Assembly (NCBI RefSeq): GCF_001592365.1
Contig: NZ_BCWU01000019.1
Span: forward strand, 1 to 39,455
DNA from: Gordonia hydrophobica NBRC 16057
GTDB lineage: Bacteria; Actinomycetota; Actinomycetes; Mycobacteriales; Mycobacteriaceae
Length of the DNA stretch: 39,455 nt
Reading direction: 5' to 3'
Every line of letters starts with the position of its first letter. Position 1 is the first letter of the stretch. The translations under genes were made by a program, and so were the position numbers. The notes under the pieces are model-generated. The model made no database searches. It was not told the DNA's origin and saw nothing but the letters and a program-made list of their open reading frames with translations. Shown here piece by piece: positions 37,469-39,455 of this stretch.

Positions 37469-38557
37469 GTGGTTGGTGCGGTGGTTGCGGCGGGCGTCCT
37501 CGCCTTGGTTCTGTGGTTGGGAACCGCAGCGTGGATCATCAGGGAACCGCGCAGAACCGGTTACGGGCTGGCCATCATCGGGTGCTTGATCGTCACCTGG
37601 ATTTTCGCGGCGCTGCTGGCGTCGTGGGTGTCTCCCGAGTCCGATGTCTCCGACCTCGCCGTCTTCGGACCGGTACTGCTGATCTTCTTCGCGATGGCGG
37701 CGGCCGGTGCATACCTTCTGATCAACACGGTCACCGTGGTCCGTCGCGAGGGGATCCGCATCGCGACGCTGGTGCCGGCCGTCTTCGGCGGCCTTCTCCT
37801 CGCGAGCCTCTGTGCGGCGGTAGGCACGGTGATCGCGGTGACGTCGATCGAGTCGTATGTGTTCATCACAGTCGTTGTGCCGCTGGTCGTCGTCCCGATC
37901 GCTATGGTCGTGGTGGAGCTTCTCGGATACACCGCTTACGCGGTGCTATACGACCGAATCAGTCGACCTGGTTCACCCGACGCCGTCGTCGTGCTCGGTG
38001 CTGGACTCCGTGGCGAAGAAGTCACGCCCCTGTTGGGCTCACGAATCGATCGGGGGATCGAGGTCCTCGACGCGGCGACGGGCCCCGGTGGCCGACCGCT
38101 GTTCGTGCTCTCCGGCGGAAAGGGCGACGACGAGGTGATTTCCGAAGCCGAGGCCATGGCTCGGTACGCGATCGACGCAGGCGTCGACGAGCGACGCATC
38201 GTCCGCGAGGACGCGTCCACCAACACCGAGGAGAATCTGATCAACTCGAAGGCCCTCCTCGCGGAAAGGGGACGGGGCACATCGCTTACCGTGGTGACGA
38301 GCAACTTCCACGTCTTGCGCACGGCATCGTTAACGCGACGACTCGGCATTGAGGCGACCGTGGTCGGGGCGCCGACGGCCGCGTACTACGTTCCTGCGGG
38401 CTTTCTCCGCGAATTCACAGCCTGCCTGGTCCATTACCGTCGAACCAACCTGGCCGTCTGGGCCGGGATGACGTGCCTGGTCTGGGCGCTGCTCGTCATG
38501 GTCTGGTACCTCAGCAACCTGCAGACGGAGGTCGTCGACGCATTCGCGGGGCGTTGA
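37469..38557 (+). CDS. YdcF/SanA-type DUF218 membrane protein
   Basis: A 362-residue membrane protein. Four or five hydrophobic segments fill the first 160 residues, and one more lies near the C-terminus ('AGMTCLVWALLVMVWYL'). Between them sits a cytosolic or external DUF218 domain, about residues 165-320: 'PDAVVVLGAGLRGEEVTPLLGSRIDRGIEVL', 'FVLSGGKGDDEVISEAEAM', 'ERRIVREDASTNTEENLINSKALL' and 'VVTSNFHVLRTASLTRRLG'. These blocks are the signature of the YdcF/ElyC/SanA family, linked in enterobacteria to envelope polysaccharide metabolism. The GTG start follows GGAG. The gene is alone between the gltD terminator and a convergent hydrolase. Confidence 0.88.
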   Translation: MVGAVVAAGVLALVLWLGTAAWIIREPRRTGYGLAIIGCLIVTWIFAALLASWVSPESDVSDLAVFGPVLLIFFAMAAAGAYLLINTVTVVRREGIRIATLVPAVFGGLLLASLCAAVGTVIAVTSIESYVFITVVVPLVVVPIAMVVVELLGYTAYAVLYDRISRPGSPDAVVVLGAGLRGEEVTPLLGSRIDRGIEVLDAATGPGGRPLFVLSGGKGDDEVISEAEAMARYAIDAGVDERRIVREDASTNTEENLINSKALLAERGRGTSLTVVTSNFHVLRTASLTRRLGIEATVVGAPTAAYYVPAGFLREFTACLVHYRRTNLAVWAGMTCLVWALLVMVWYLSNLQTEVVDAFAGR

Positions 38558-38567
38558 CCGTCGGGAG

Positions 38568-39455
38568 TCAGTCCTCGTGTGCGTCGTGCGCTGCTCGGCT
38601 GATGGTCTCGATGATCTGTGGAAAGGTCTCCGCGTCGGGGGCGACGATCCGAGTGTGGTCGACGCCGGGAAAAGTGACGAGGGCCCCGCGACCGCCCGCC
38701 TTCTTCACTGCTTTGACGTAGTTCGACGACATGCTGGGCGGGACCACGGTGTCAGCGGTGCCGGTCATCGCGATGATGGGCATGTCGGGGTCGATATTCT
38801 CGATGGGACTGACCGACGTGTAGTGCGACGGCACTTCACTGGGCAGGCCGCCCATCACTCGACGGGCACGGGGGTTTCCGTTGAGCACCGCCTGCCGCAT
38901 GTCGAGTGTGCCGGCGAGGGAGATCGCGTAAGTGGGCCTGAACACCGGACTGGCACCGATCTCGTCGGGTTCGAGGTTGTGCCTGGTGCCCGACCACATC
39001 GCCAACTGTCCGCCCGCAGAGTGTCCGACGACGATGGCGTTGTGCAGCGAGATCTCTGGCAACGCAGACTGGACGTGCGGTACGAAGTCGAGCGCCGCCG
39101 CCACGTCTTTGAATGTGGTCGGCCATCCGCCGCCGGACCCGACTCGGCGGTACTCGAGGTTGTAGACCGCCAACCCGCGTTCAGCAAGGCGCTTGGACAG
39201 TGAGACGAACACGTCGGCCCCGAGCTTGGATTCCCACCCGCCACCGTGAATGAGGACTACGAGAGGCACACTGTTCTTCTCATGCTCGCCCGGCGGCAGG
39301 TACACGTCGGCCCAGTTCTGGCGATCGTCCCGATCGCCGGTCGTCGTCGGGTACAGGTAACGGTCCACCGTCACGTCGGACGACGACTCGACGTTCGCGA
39401 GCGCACGGGCTGCCTCTCCGCGGTGTGCAGGCTGCGCCGGTGAGACTTCGGGGGC
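38568..39455 (-). CDS. Alpha/beta hydrolase (carboxylesterase-like), 5' end outside window
   Basis: A minus-strand gene that stays open to the right edge; the visible part is about 295 residues and its start is missing. The fold is that of BD-FAE/kynurenine-formamidase-like esterases: 'VPLVVLIHGGGWESKLGADVFVSLSKRLAERGLAVYNLEYRRVG' with the oxyanion HGGGW, nucleophile 'VVGHSAGGQLAMW', acid in 'TGTADTVVPP' and histidine in 'PGVDHTRIV'. A GTG at 39374 could be an internal start, but the upstream codons ('APEVSPAQPAHRGEAARALANVESSSD') are open and read like a linker, perhaps after a signal peptide. It ends ten bases from the convergent DUF218 gene. Substrate unknown. Confidence 0.82.
   Translation of the reverse strand, partial: APEVSPAQPAHRGEAARALANVESSSDVTVDRYLYPTTTGDRDDRQNWADVYLPPGEHEKNSVPLVVLIHGGGWESKLGADVFVSLSKRLAERGLAVYNLEYRRVGSGGGWPTTFKDVAAALDFVPHVQSALPEISLHNAIVVGHSAGGQLAMWSGTRHNLEPDEIGASPVFRPTYAISLAGTLDMRQAVLNGNPRARRVMGGLPSEVPSHYTSVSPIENIDPDMPIIAMTGTADTVVPPSMSSNYVKAVKKAGGRGALVTFPGVDHTRIVAPDAETFPQIIETISRAAHDAHED

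Overview
This window comes from a high-GC Gram-positive actinobacterium. A mycolic-acid genus such as Gordonia, Rhodococcus or a relative is the best guess. The evidence is a mycothiol-dependent formaldehyde dehydrogenase gene, an NmtR-type metal sensor, a DUF222/HNH (13E12-type) gene, many GTG starts, several apparently leaderless promoters and strong G/C bias at third codon positions. The genus is inference; no rRNA, tRNA, CRISPR array, insertion sequence or phage gene was found.

Left block (about 140-11,120): a cobalt-centred island. After the first codons of an acetyl-CoA synthetase gene (minus strand) come a MarR-family regulator and a compact operon for a cobalt-type nitrile hydratase of the high-molecular-weight Rhodococcus rhodochrous kind (beta, alpha, activator). 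A strong terminator closes it. Two FecCD/BtuCD-like ABC importers follow, each with lipoprotein, permease and ATPase. Between them lie an ArsR-family repressor that closely resembles the nickel/cobalt sensor NmtR, including its metal ligands, and a fusion of a degenerate CbiX-like domain to a thioredoxin-fold [2Fe-2S] ferredoxin. Related inverted repeats precede the sensor gene, one import operon and the other importer's ATPase. A separate inverted repeat overlaps the -35 box of the nitrile hydratase promoter. My reading is a metal-responsive regulon that imports cobalt, or a cobalt chelate or corrinoid, to supply the enzyme. The block is visibly more AT-rich than the rest of the window and was probably acquired horizontally.

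Middle (about 11,400-23,300): a second MarR-like regulator with two tandem paralogous lipoproteins, a bidirectional terminator, and NADP-type glutamate dehydrogenase (gdhA). Divergent from gdhA is a 1249-residue protein with an N-terminal HTH-like domain, an nSTAND NTPase domain, one membrane segment and about fourteen WD40-like repeats. Then come a small unknown protein, the DUF222/HNH gene, a DUF2812-like membrane protein and nagA.

Right (about 23,300-39,455): a Lys/Ala/Pro-rich nucleoid-type protein; an overlapping cluster of mycothiol-dependent formaldehyde dehydrogenase, metallo-beta-lactamase-fold hydrolase and SulP anion transporter; small membrane and DUF2255 proteins; an aldo/keto reductase; a gene-poor 0.5 kb with several hairpins; an esterase; gltBD (glutamate synthase); a DUF218 membrane protein; and an alpha/beta hydrolase cut by the window end. 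Together gdhA and gltBD give both routes of ammonium assimilation. No amidase, which would turn the amide made by nitrile hydratase into ammonia, lies in the window.
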